From NCBI GenBank assembly GCA_964465385.1, contig CAYXIM010000002.1, positions 1 to 48,284 of the forward strand: a DNA stretch of 48,284 nucleotides, in the 5' to 3' direction. The notes beneath the pieces were generated by a model that did no database searches, had not been told where the DNA came from, and saw only the letters and a list, made by a program, of their open reading frames with translations. Position 1 is the first letter of the stretch; each line of letters starts with the position of its first letter. This DNA is from JAAYBY01 sp964465385. Its GTDB lineage: Bacteria; Bacillota; Clostridia; Saccharofermentanales; UBA5734. The position numbers and the translations under genes were made by a program. Positions 7,969 to 15,047 of this stretch are shown here, piece by piece.

Positions 7969-8322
7969 TTACTGGCCGAACCCGAATTCCTCAATCGAGG
8001 TTTTGTATCTGCGTGTCACCTGGGTTTCCTTGCCGCCCTCCACCTGGTAGCTTTCAGGTTTGGGGTCCATGTCAATGGTCACCAGGGCTTTTTTCCAGGA
8101 GGACGTCAGCCCCTGGTGGACACCCATGCGCTTGGATTTGCCGCTGTATTGGACGGTGTTGACTTTTTTGACCTTCACCTTGAACAGCTGCTCGCAGGCA
8201 CGGCGGATTTGCGGCTTTGTCGCTGATTTATCAACAACAAAGGTGTATTTCCCGACGGCTGCATCGCTGGTGCTCTTTTCCGTAATCACCGGTCGAATGA
8301 TAATATCCTGCGCCGCTTTCAT
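7969..8322 (-). CDS. rplW: 50S ribosomal protein L23
   Basis: L23 (uL23) is the exit-tunnel docking site for trigger factor and SRP. The 117-residue product has DIIIRPVITEKSTSDAAVGKYTF in its N-terminal region and the KKVNTVQYSGKSKRMG loop. A C-terminal tail of about 20 residues (YKTSIEEFGFGQ) makes it slightly longer than the usual 95-100. Its start overlaps the rplD stop by four bases (ATGA), and GGAGG lies ten bases upstream. Confidence 0.96.
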   Translation of the reverse strand: MKAAQDIIIRPVITEKSTSDAAVGKYTFVVDKSATKPQIRRACEQLFKVKVKKVNTVQYSGKSKRMGVHQGLTSSWKKALVTIDMDPKPESYQVEGGKETQVTRRYKTSIEEFGFGQ

Positions 8323-8945
8323 GATGCATACACCTCCTGAACTTTCAAGATCGCATCCTGGGTCACGACACAGGTATCGAACTTGAGCAGATCGTAAACA
8401 TGAATCGAATGCACCGGCGCCGTTTTGACACCGCGCAGGTTGCGGGCCGATTTCACAACTTTTTCATCGCTGTTGAGGGTCACCAGAAGCGTCGTTGTGT
8501 CTGCGCCGAGTTTTTTAAGCAGCTGGCTCATGCGGGCCGTCTTGATTTCAGGCAAGGTCAGGTCTTCTAAAACGATGACCTGCTTGCTGGCCAGCTTGGC
8601 AGACCAGGCCGACCGGATGGCCAAACGGCGCATTTTCTTGGGCATGCTCATGCGGTAGGAACGCGGCTTGGGCCCGAAGATGACGCCGCCTCCCACATGC
8701 TGGGCGGACCGGATGGAGCCCTGGCGGGCGCGGCCGGTGCCCTTCTGGCGGTAAGGCTTTCTGCCGCCACCGCGCACTTCGCTGCGCGTTTTGGTGGCGT
8801 GGGTGCCCTGGCGCTGGTTAGCCAGGTACATCAAGACGCTGCGGTGCATGACGTCCTGGTTGGGCTCAATACCAAAAACAGTGTCATCGAGTTCGAGCGT
8901 GCCCGTCACAACGCCTTCCATGTTGTATACATCAACTTTTGCCAT
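8319..8945 (-). CDS. rplD: 50S ribosomal protein L4
   Basis: L4 (uL4) extends a loop into the exit tunnel; in E. coli it also represses the S10 operon. The 208-residue product has the tunnel loop signature TKTRSEVRGGGRKPYRQKGTGRARQGS and GGGVIFGPKPRSY (both seen as contiguous motifs). GAAGGAGG precedes the ATG. Neighbours are rplC upstream and rplW downstream. Whether the long operon leader binds L4 here is unknown. Confidence 0.97.
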   Translation of the reverse strand: MAKVDVYNMEGVVTGTLELDDTVFGIEPNQDVMHRSVLMYLANQRQGTHATKTRSEVRGGGRKPYRQKGTGRARQGSIRSAQHVGGGVIFGPKPRSYRMSMPKKMRRLAIRSAWSAKLASKQVIVLEDLTLPEIKTARMSQLLKKLGADTTTLLVTLNSDEKVVKSARNLRGVKTAPVHSIHVYDLLKFDTCVVTQDAILKVQEVYAS

Positions 8946-8969
8946 TGTTATGATCCTCCTTCACGCCCG

Positions 8970-9599
8970 TTACCGGGATTTGACGGATGTGGTGATGTCC
9001 ACAATACCGCCCCGCGGTCCCGGAACAGCGCCCCTGACAACCAGAATGTTGCGCTCGCCATCTGCCATGACCACCTTGAGGTTTTGAACTGTCACAGCTT
9101 CACGCCCCATCTGGCCGGGCATTTTCTTGCCTTTGAAGACACGTCCCGGCGTCGCAGAGGATCCCATGGATCCCTGGCCGCGGTGGTAATGAGACCCGTG
9201 GGTCTTGGGTCCACGCGAAAGGCCGTGGCGCTTGATCACACCGGCATAGCCTTTTCCTTTGGAAACACCGCTGACATCCACTTGATCGCCAACCTGGAAC
9301 ATGTCGCTGACCGTCAGTTCCTGGCCAGGCTCATACGTTTCATCTGTTTTAAATTCACGCATGACCTGCCTGGGCTCGAGGCCGGCTTTCTCGTATTGTC
9401 CTTTTATCGGCCGGATCACCTTATCTGGGTTCACGGTGCCATAGCCAACCTGGACGGCCTGGTAGCCATCACGGTCCTGGTTTTTGTTCTGGATCACGAC
9501 AAGCGGGCCACAGTCAATGACCGTGGCGGGTATGGCCAGCCCATCTTCATCAAAGAGTTGGGTCATACCGACTTTTTTGCCGATCATGAATTTTGTCAT
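8970..9599 (-). CDS. rplC: 50S ribosomal protein L3
   Basis: L3 (uL3) is an early assembly protein whose loop reaches the peptidyl-transferase centre. The 209-residue product begins MTKFMIGKKVGMTQLFDEDG and has the KGKGYAGVIKRHGLSRGPKTHGSHYHR and GSMGSSATPGRVFKGKKMPG signatures in sequence. AGGAGG precedes the ATG. It is the second gene of the operon. Confidence 0.98.
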   Translation of the reverse strand: MTKFMIGKKVGMTQLFDEDGLAIPATVIDCGPLVVIQNKNQDRDGYQAVQVGYGTVNPDKVIRPIKGQYEKAGLEPRQVMREFKTDETYEPGQELTVSDMFQVGDQVDVSGVSKGKGYAGVIKRHGLSRGPKTHGSHYHRGQGSMGSSATPGRVFKGKKMPGQMGREAVTVQNLKVVMADGERNILVVRGAVPGPRGGIVDITTSVKSR

Positions 9600-9665
9600 T
9601 CTTGCTACCTCCTGGTTATTGGTTCACAGCGGGTGTGAACATGACCATGTGTTCAAGCCACACGC

Positions 9666-9977
9666 TTACAGCTTGATTTCAATGTTGACGCCTGCCGGCA
9701 TCTCCAGCTTCATCAGGGCTTCCACGGTTTTGGTGTTCGGTGTCAGCACATCAATCAGGCGCTTGTGGGTCCTGATTTCAAACTGCTCACGCGCATCCTT
9801 GTATTTATGCGGCGAACGCAAAATCGTCACGATTTCTTTTTCCGTCGGCAAGGGAATCGGACCGGAAATGACGGCGCCTGTGCGTTTGGCCGTCTCCACA
9901 ATACGCTCGGCACTTTCATCCAAGATGTTGTGGTCGAAAGCCTTCAGTCTGATTCTGATTTTTTGATTTGATGCCAT
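9666..9977 (-). CDS. rpsJ: 30S ribosomal protein S10
   Basis: S10 (uS10) is a 30S head protein, also known as NusE, a partner of NusB in transcription antitermination. The 103-residue product starts MASNQKIRIRLKAFDHNILD and contains SGPIPLPTEKEIVTILRSPH and HKRLIDVLTPNTKTVEALM. A longer frame begins at 9998, but that ATG precedes the AGGAGG that serves the ATG at 9977. It is the first gene of the S10-spc operon, after a leader of about 255 nt. Confidence 0.97.
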   Translation of the reverse strand: MASNQKIRIRLKAFDHNILDESAERIVETAKRTGAVISGPIPLPTEKEIVTILRSPHKYKDAREQFEIRTHKRLIDVLTPNTKTVEALMKLEMPAGVNIEIKL

Positions 9978-10239
9978 GTGGGTCAAACCTCCTACCATGC
10001 TTTTCAGGTTTCACCTGTGCCGGGCGTTTCATTTCTCTTCATCATAATACCCAGTCATCCGTTTTGTATTCCGGCGCTGGGCACATGCGATCCACGCACA
10101 CTGCGTCCAGGTTGGTCCTGTCACCCGGCTTCGATCCGGGCTGGCTCTTTTGAAGTTACCCGCCGCGAACCGCAGCAGTCCGGACGGCAATCTCCAAAGT
10201 CTTCGCTTGCGCACACTGTCAAAAAGGCGCGCACTTGAT
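9978..10239 (-). promoter_or_regulatory. Leader region of the S10-spc operon
   Basis: About 255 bases lie between the predicted transcription start and rpsJ. No convincing coding frame is seen on either strand. A small hairpin (CCCGG arm at 10125-10129, CCGGG arm at 10137-10141) and other GC-rich segments suggest secondary structure. Long leaders of S10 operons are L4-controlled in gamma-proteobacteria. There is no evidence here for that exact mechanism; regulation is inferred only from length and structure. Confidence 0.45.
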
Positions 10240-10268
10240 ATCTTATAACAGAAGTCTGGCAAATGCAA
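10240..10268 (-). promoter_or_regulatory. Sigma-A type promoter of the S10-spc operon
   Basis: On the minus strand TTGCAT (10263-10268) is separated by 17 bases from TAAGAT (10240-10245). It lies between the terminator of the upstream gene and the rpsJ leader, the right place for the operon promoter. Both boxes deviate from consensus, so the exact site is moderately certain. Confidence 0.6.
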
Positions 10269-10316
10269 GGGGAAAACGATCTTTTTTCTCCATTTTTCCT
10301 CCAGAAACCAACATTC

Positions 10317-10356
10317 AAAAAACCAGCACCGTTTTTCAGGCAAAACGGTGCTGGTT
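10317..10356 (-). terminator. Rho-independent terminator behind the 131-residue unknown gene
   Basis: A perfect 15-bp stem (arms 10321-10335 and 10342-10356, loop of six bases) is followed on the minus strand by a run of T. It begins about 26 bases after the stop codon at 10383 and separates this gene from the S10 promoter. Confidence 0.9.
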
Positions 10357-10382
10357 GATCCATCCCCGAGGGGCGTGATTGC

Positions 10383-10778
10383 TTAGGCCAGCCGGTCCTT
10401 GAGCACAGCGCCAACCGCTTCAATGACTTGCAGGAAATAGTCCTGGCCGCCGGTCACTGCTTTGCCGATCCCACCTTCTTTGGCCGCAGACATGGCCTGC
10501 TGGGTTGCCTTGATGTCAATGTTCATGCCGCCGACACCCACCTTGGTGCTGCTTTGCATCTTTCTGACAGTCACGGTGTTTTCCTTGGCCTTGATGAAGG
10601 GCTTGACGTTCATAAACACATCAAAGGAAATCGATGCACCAAACAACCCTTTTTTCAACTTGAATTTTCCCGGGAAAGCTTCCTGGTTTTGAACCATCAG
10701 GTCATGAAGCTCCTCCAGCGTGATTGGTTCGCTCAGCTGAAACTTTTCAGATGTTTTCGACAGTTCTTTCAGACTCAT
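10383..10778 (-). CDS. Conserved-looking small protein of unknown function
   Basis: The 131-residue product is not recognised. It starts MSLKELSKTSEKFQLSEPIT, is soluble in appearance, lacks a signal peptide, cysteines or membrane helices, and has a lysine-rich middle (FPGKFKLKKGLFG) and a helical C-terminus ending AVLKDRLA. A longer frame reaches 10886, but AGGAGG six bases before the ATG at 10778 decides the start. The gene is monocistronic: it has its own promoter (10898-10926) and a strong terminator. Codon use resembles its neighbours. It could be a small regulatory or structural cytoplasmic protein; no function is proposed. Confidence 0.8.
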   Translation of the reverse strand: MSLKELSKTSEKFQLSEPITLEELHDLMVQNQEAFPGKFKLKKGLFGASISFDVFMNVKPFIKAKENTVTVRKMQSSTKVGVGGMNIDIKATQQAMSAAKEGGIGKAVTGGQDYFLQVIEAVGAVLKDRLA

Positions 10779-10897
10779 ACCCTTCCTCCTGTTTCCTTTT
10801 TGTGTTGGCCTGTCCCGCAACCCCGACCACCCCTGATGCGTCGCTGGATAAGCCAACCTGATCTGGGCCAAGGTCGTTTGGCACACATCTTAATGCT

Positions 10898-10926
10898 ATT
10901 CTATCGGCACCTATCACAATATTCAA
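10898..10926 (-). promoter_or_regulatory. Sigma-A type promoter of the 131-residue unknown gene
   Basis: Minus-strand TTGAAT (10921-10926), 17-base spacer, TAGAAT (10898-10903). It is placed about 120 bases upstream of the ATG at 10778 and downstream of the pdaA-like stop, so the gene can be expressed independently of the envelope operon. Confidence 0.7.
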
Positions 10927-10953
10927 GAATAACCGTTCACGCCAGGCCTTCAT

Positions 10954-11997
10954 TCAAGGCCATTCGGTCAACAATTTAAACGTATAACCCGCTTCCCTGG
11001 CCTGGTCGACAAAAGCCTCAAGCACAGCCACGTTGGTGCTGGAAACAGCATGAAGCAACAGGATAGACCCCGGGTGCAGCTGCGACAGGATTTTTTCCAA
11101 GGCTTCGCCCTGGTCCGGCTGCTCATCCGTTAACCAGTCCCGGTAGGCAAAGCTCCAGAAGACAGCCTGATAGCCTGACTGTTGGAACAAAGTTAACAGC
11201 CGTTGGCTGTAACTGCCTTCAGGGGGGCGGATGTACCGGTTCATGGGCTGTCCCGTCAAGGCCTGGAAGCGTTGCTCAACCGCTTCCAGTTCGGCCAGGA
11301 CAGCAGCCGGGCCATGCGCTTCCAGCAGCCGGGGTAAATTGGGGTGGGTCTGGGTGTGGTTGGCCACCAGGTGCCCGTCTGAAACCATGCGTTGCACCAG
11401 TTGCGGGTTGCGGTCAATGTAGGAGCCCGTCACAAAGAAGGTGATCGGCAGGGCCTTGCGTTGTGCGATATCCAGAATCCGGCTTGTCAGATCCTGATAC
11501 TCATAGCCTTCATCCATGGTCAGGTAAAGGGGTTTGCCTGACGGGTTCTCTTCTTGCCACAGGGAGCCGGTCTGCCGCATCAGGCTGTTGACAGCATCAG
11601 GCACGGTTGCCGGCCGCTGTGAACCCGCTGGCGTGGCCGGCACATAGTACCAGCCCGTTGGCTGGTTATCCAGGTCATCAAGCGCGGGGCTTGCAGGGGT
11701 CGCTTGCGGGGTTGGCACAGGCGTCACTGTGGCCTGGGGGGTGGGGGTCGCTTGCGGCGCCACCGTGGCTTGCGGGCTGGCGGTCGGCTGTGGTGTGGCT
11801 GTTGGCGTAAAGGAGGAGCTGCTTGCTGTGGCCGCGTCTTCAGTCTCTGTCTGGACCGTCTGGCTGCTTGTCGGCAGCGGGGAGGTCGGGTTCTGAAGCG
11901 TGCAGGCGGTCAGGCTGATCACCAACAGCAGCAACAGGCCTTGGTGAAGGCCCCGGCGGCTGGCTGAGGCCAGCTTCTTGTGGTGTGTCTTGTTCAT
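10954..11997 (-). CDS. PdaA-like polysaccharide deacetylase lipoprotein
   Basis: This is a NodB-fold deacetylase related to PdaA, the de-N-acetylase that makes muramic delta-lactam in spore cortex. Residues 1-32 form a lipoprotein signal ending LTAC (Cys32). Residues about 55-105 are a Pro/Thr/Gln-rich linker with repeated PQAT units. The catalytic domain starts near 155 with YLTMDEGYE (D162, E163), followed by ANHTQTHPNL and RPPEGSYS, the metal-binding and active-site motifs. The variant DEGYE rather than DDGP is the PdaA pattern. AGGTGA precedes the ATG. The 5' end overlaps hslO by 158 bases in another frame. Cortex-lactam formation is inferred from family likeness; vegetative peptidoglycan deacetylation is an alternative. 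Confidence 0.87.
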   Translation of the reverse strand: MNKTHHKKLASASRRGLHQGLLLLLVISLTACTLQNPTSPLPTSSQTVQTETEDAATASSSSFTPTATPQPTASPQATVAPQATPTPQATVTPVPTPQATPASPALDDLDNQPTGWYYVPATPAGSQRPATVPDAVNSLMRQTGSLWQEENPSGKPLYLTMDEGYEYQDLTSRILDIAQRKALPITFFVTGSYIDRNPQLVQRMVSDGHLVANHTQTHPNLPRLLEAHGPAAVLAELEAVEQRFQALTGQPMNRYIRPPEGSYSQRLLTLFQQSGYQAVFWSFAYRDWLTDEQPDQGEALEKILSQLHPGSILLLHAVSSTNVAVLEAFVDQAREAGYTFKLLTEWP

Positions 11998-12904
11998 CTT
12001 TTTTCACCTGCTTCGACGCCTCGAGCAGGCCTTTGATGTCGGCCTGGCTGAAGCGATAGTGGCGGCCGCAAAAATGGCAAGTCAATTCAATGCCGTCCGG
12101 GTCGTTTGCCAGCTCAGCCAGCTCAACACGGCCCAGGGCAAGCAAGTTGGCAGCCATGCGTTCCCGCTGGCAAGGGCAGTGATACGCACAGGGGCGCGCT
12201 GCCAGGATCTGCACGTCATCACCCAACAGCTGCTGGAGCATGTCTTCCGGGCCCAGGCCCGCTTCGAGCATGCGGGTGCTCTCTGGCAGCTTTGCCACCT
12301 GTTCTTCCAGCCAGGCCACAGTCTGCTCCTGGGCATCCGGCATCAGCTGCACCATGAAGCCGCCTGCCTGGATCACCCCGTCTGCTGACAGGCGGACACC
12401 CAGGCTGATAACCGAAGGGATTTGCTCGGAATAAGCCAGATAGGCCGCCAGGTCTTCGGCAATCTCACCGGAGACCAACTCCACCTGGCCCACATAAGGT
12501 TCTTTCAGGCCCAGATCCCGGATCACCGTCAGGGTGCCCCGGCCCACAGCCGCACCAACATCAAGTTTGCCCTGACCCAGGTAGCGGGATGCAACAACGG
12601 GTGCTTGGACCAGGCCACGCACCCGGGCCTGGCCGTCAGCAACAACCGTCAAGCCCCCCAGCGGCCCGTCTGCCCGGATGAGGACCGTCAAGCTGTCATC
12701 TGGCCGGTCCAGGTCTTCGGCCAGCAAGAGGGCCCCGCTCATCAACCGGCCCAAGGCTGCCGCGGCAACAGGCGACAGGTCGTGGCGAACCACCGCCTCC
12801 TGGCATAGCCGGGTGGTCTGGCAGGCAAAGGCCCGGATGGTGTGGTTGCGGGCTGTTGCCCTGACGATCCGGTCGTCAGCTGCGTTCGTTTGATCTTGTG
12901 TCAT
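11840..12904 (-). CDS. hslO: Hsp33 redox-regulated chaperone with extended C-terminus
   Basis: Hsp33 is a holdase chaperone switched on by oxidation of a zinc-binding cysteine cluster. The 354-residue product has the Hsp33 fold at residues about 10-230 and the switch cysteines CPC (C243, C245) and CHFC (C276, C279), with an extra Cys239. The family normally ends near residue 300; here about 55 more residues follow, rich in Pro, Asp and Gln. This tail is encoded in the region that also encodes the start and signal peptide of the deacetylase. CAGGTG precedes the ATG, which overlaps the methyltransferase stop by four bases. Confidence 0.93.
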   Translation of the reverse strand: MTQDQTNAADDRIVRATARNHTIRAFACQTTRLCQEAVVRHDLSPVAAAALGRLMSGALLLAEDLDRPDDSLTVLIRADGPLGGLTVVADGQARVRGLVQAPVVASRYLGQGKLDVGAAVGRGTLTVIRDLGLKEPYVGQVELVSGEIAEDLAAYLAYSEQIPSVISLGVRLSADGVIQAGGFMVQLMPDAQEQTVAWLEEQVAKLPESTRMLEAGLGPEDMLQQLLGDDVQILAARPCAYHCPCQRERMAANLLALGRVELAELANDPDGIELTCHFCGRHYRFSQADIKGLLEASKQVKKDEQDTPQEAGLSQPPGPSPRPVAAVGDQPDRLHASEPDLPAADKQPDGPDRD

Positions 12905-13704
12905 CGTGCACCTGCTTCTGGCGGTTTGATCGGTCCTTTTTTAAACAGGCAAAAGGTCCGTTCCCGGTGGGGCCTCGGCGGGGAAAGCCCCTCAAAGGCC
13001 GAGCTGCCAATGGTTTGAAAACCCGCGTCACGCGCCCAGCTAGCCACGGCTTCCGGGTCATGGTAACGCTCCTGGATGCGGTCGTCAAAGCGGCGGTACC
13101 GCTTGTTTTCGTCTTTTAAAAAGAGGGTAGTGCGGGCCTGGTTCATTTGCGTGGCCGCCTCATAATCGTTTTGCCACAGCAGGGTGTAATCCGCCTGGTC
13201 CTCAACAAAGAGCCGTTTGCCCAAGGTCTGCTGCAGGTGCTGGTGCGTCAGCAGGTCCAGCACCAGCAGACAACCCGGGTTCAAATAATGGTGGCAGAGC
13301 TGCAGCATCTGCCGGACCGCTTCTTCGGTCAAGAGGTGGTTGACGGTATCCATGAGGCAGACAGCCAGGTCCACCGTGCCATAAAGTTCAAATGCGGTGA
13401 TATCCTGATGCAGGAACAGACAGGCCGCCTGGCCTTGGTCTGTTTGCGCTCGGGCTTTTTCCTGTGCCTGGGCCAGCATGTCTGCAGACCGGTCCAGGCC
13501 GATGGGGTCGTAGCCCCGACGGGCCATTTCCAGACAAAACCCCCCGGTGCCACAGCCCAGATCAAGCAGGATGGGCCGACCTTGCGACCCATCACCACCG
13601 CTGCGATCAGACCAGGCTGCATCCAGAGCCTGGATGAAATCAGCCCAAAGCGGCCAGGCTTGCCGTTGGTGGCGGTCATAGATGTGTGCCAGCCCCTGAT
13701 ACAT
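12901..13704 (-). CDS. Class I SAM-dependent methyltransferase
   Basis: The 267-residue product has a Rossmann-type methyltransferase domain: motif I is LLDLGCGTGGFCLEMARRG near residue 46, followed by PIGLDRSADML and a DLAVCLMDTVNHL motif. The N-terminal MYQGLAHIYD is common among small clostridial methyltransferases of unknown substrate. It starts three bases after the S41 protease stop without a clear ribosome binding site, suggesting translational coupling, and overlaps hslO by four bases. The substrate cannot be deduced. Position in the envelope operon does not prove an envelope role. Confidence 0.88.
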   Translation of the reverse strand: MYQGLAHIYDRHQRQAWPLWADFIQALDAAWSDRSGGDGSQGRPILLDLGCGTGGFCLEMARRGYDPIGLDRSADMLAQAQEKARAQTDQGQAACLFLHQDITAFELYGTVDLAVCLMDTVNHLLTEEAVRQMLQLCHHYLNPGCLLVLDLLTHQHLQQTLGKRLFVEDQADYTLLWQNDYEAATQMNQARTTLFLKDENKRYRRFDDRIQERYHDPEAVASWARDAGFQTIGSSAFEGLSPPRPHRERTFCLFKKGPIKPPEAGAR

Positions 13705-13707
13705 GGC

Positions 13708-15039
13708 TCAGGGCAACTGATCCAGCCAGTCAAGGGCTGCGCTGAGCTGGGTGTCCTGCTCCCGTGTCAGGCGGTTGAGCGACAAGGTTCTGATGTCTTC
13801 GGGCAAAGACACCGGCAGGTCCGGCGCCAGGCCCACCCCTTCAAGGCTGTCTCCCTTGGGCAAAATATACAAAAAGTTGGTCAGGTTGATGGCCGAGCCG
13901 TCGTCCAGGGGAATGGTGACGGTGCCGCTGCCCTTGCCAAAGGTTTGCTCCCCCACCAGGACCGCTTTGCCGTGGTCTCTCAAACAACCGGCAAAAAGTT
14001 CCGAGGCACTGGCGCTGAAGCTGTTGACCAAAATGGCATAGCGCATATCTTCAGAAACCCCCATGCGGGGGTCGGAGGTCCAGGACAGCTCGTAAGGCTG
14101 GCCTTTTTCCCGGCCGCGCACCGTTGCCAGCGTGGCCTGGGGCAGAAGGTAGTCCAGCATGTCCACCACCTCATGGGCCATGCCACCAGCGTTGTTGCGT
14201 AAATCCACCACCAGGTGCCGGGCCCCCTGCGCCTGCAGCTCATCGACAGCAGCGGTAAAGTGCTTGGAGACCTGTTGGGAAAACTCGCGCACCTGCACAT
14301 ATCCGATGCCTGGCTCCAGCATGCGGTGGGCCACCGAAGCCGAGGTGATGGCCCGGCGTGCCACCGTGATCGGCACCCGGTCGTTGATGGACGGCCGGAA
14401 CAAGACCAGGTCAACGGTGGTTCCTTCTGGCCCGCGAACCAGGGCCGCCACCGCTGTGATGTCCCGAAAACCGGTGACATCCTGGCCATCCACTTCGACG
14501 AAGACGTCTCCGATCATGATCTGCGCCTCTTCCGCGGGGCTTTTCTCGATGACTTCCGTGACTTCGACCAGGCCATCCTTGTTGAGGGCGACAAAAGCGC
14601 CAATGCCGCTGTACTGGCCGCTCATGGATTCTTCGATCTGCTCGTTTTCTTCGGCTGTCAGGTAAAAGGTGTAGGGGCTGTCCAGTTCATTGACCAGCCC
14701 GCGCAACATGGCTTCAATCAACTCGGCATCAGTGAGGGCCTTGTAATACCGGTCCTGGACAAAGCCGTAAACTGACTGAAGTTTTCCCAGGGCGGCCTGC
14801 GTCTGCGGATCTGGCTGGAAACTGAAGGTCAGCCGGTCCGTCTCCTGGACCGAAAGGTCAGGTCCTCGGGCCTGGATCCACAATAAAAAGCCGCCAGCGG
14901 TCAGGGAAAACGTCAAGATCACCGTGATTAACACAGTGACCAGGCGAGAAACAGCCACGCTGTTGGGCCGTTTGTTTGCCTGACCGGCAGTGTCCGCTTC
15001 GGGTCTCGTTTCGTTCATCATGGGTAACCTGTCTTTCAT
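13708..15039 (-). CDS. S41 family C-terminal processing peptidase (CtpA-like)
   Basis: This is a membrane-anchored serine protease of the Ctp/Tsp family acting outside the cytoplasmic membrane. Residues about 32-54 form one membrane helix. A PDZ domain spans about 140-220 (GIGAFVALNKDGLVEV, GDVFVEVDGQDV). The protease domain follows, with NSFSASASELFAG (catalytic Ser344) and TFGKGSG (Lys369) forming the Ser-Lys dyad. Length (443) is usual. ATGs at 15021 and 15018 are alternative starts; ribosome binding signals are weak for all. It lies directly behind the M23 hydrolase gene. Ctp proteases in other bacteria control peptidoglycan hydrolases, so the neighbour is a plausible substrate or partner (inference). 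Confidence 0.93.
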   Translation of the reverse strand: MKDRLPMMNETRPEADTAGQANKRPNSVAVSRLVTVLITVILTFSLTAGGFLLWIQARGPDLSVQETDRLTFSFQPDPQTQAALGKLQSVYGFVQDRYYKALTDAELIEAMLRGLVNELDSPYTFYLTAEENEQIEESMSGQYSGIGAFVALNKDGLVEVTEVIEKSPAEEAQIMIGDVFVEVDGQDVTGFRDITAVAALVRGPEGTTVDLVLFRPSINDRVPITVARRAITSASVAHRMLEPGIGYVQVREFSQQVSKHFTAAVDELQAQGARHLVVDLRNNAGGMAHEVVDMLDYLLPQATLATVRGREKGQPYELSWTSDPRMGVSEDMRYAILVNSFSASASELFAGCLRDHGKAVLVGEQTFGKGSGTVTIPLDDGSAINLTNFLYILPKGDSLEGVGLAPDLPVSLPEDIRTLSLNRLTREQDTQLSAALDWLDQLP

Positions 15040-15047
15040 GTGCCTGC

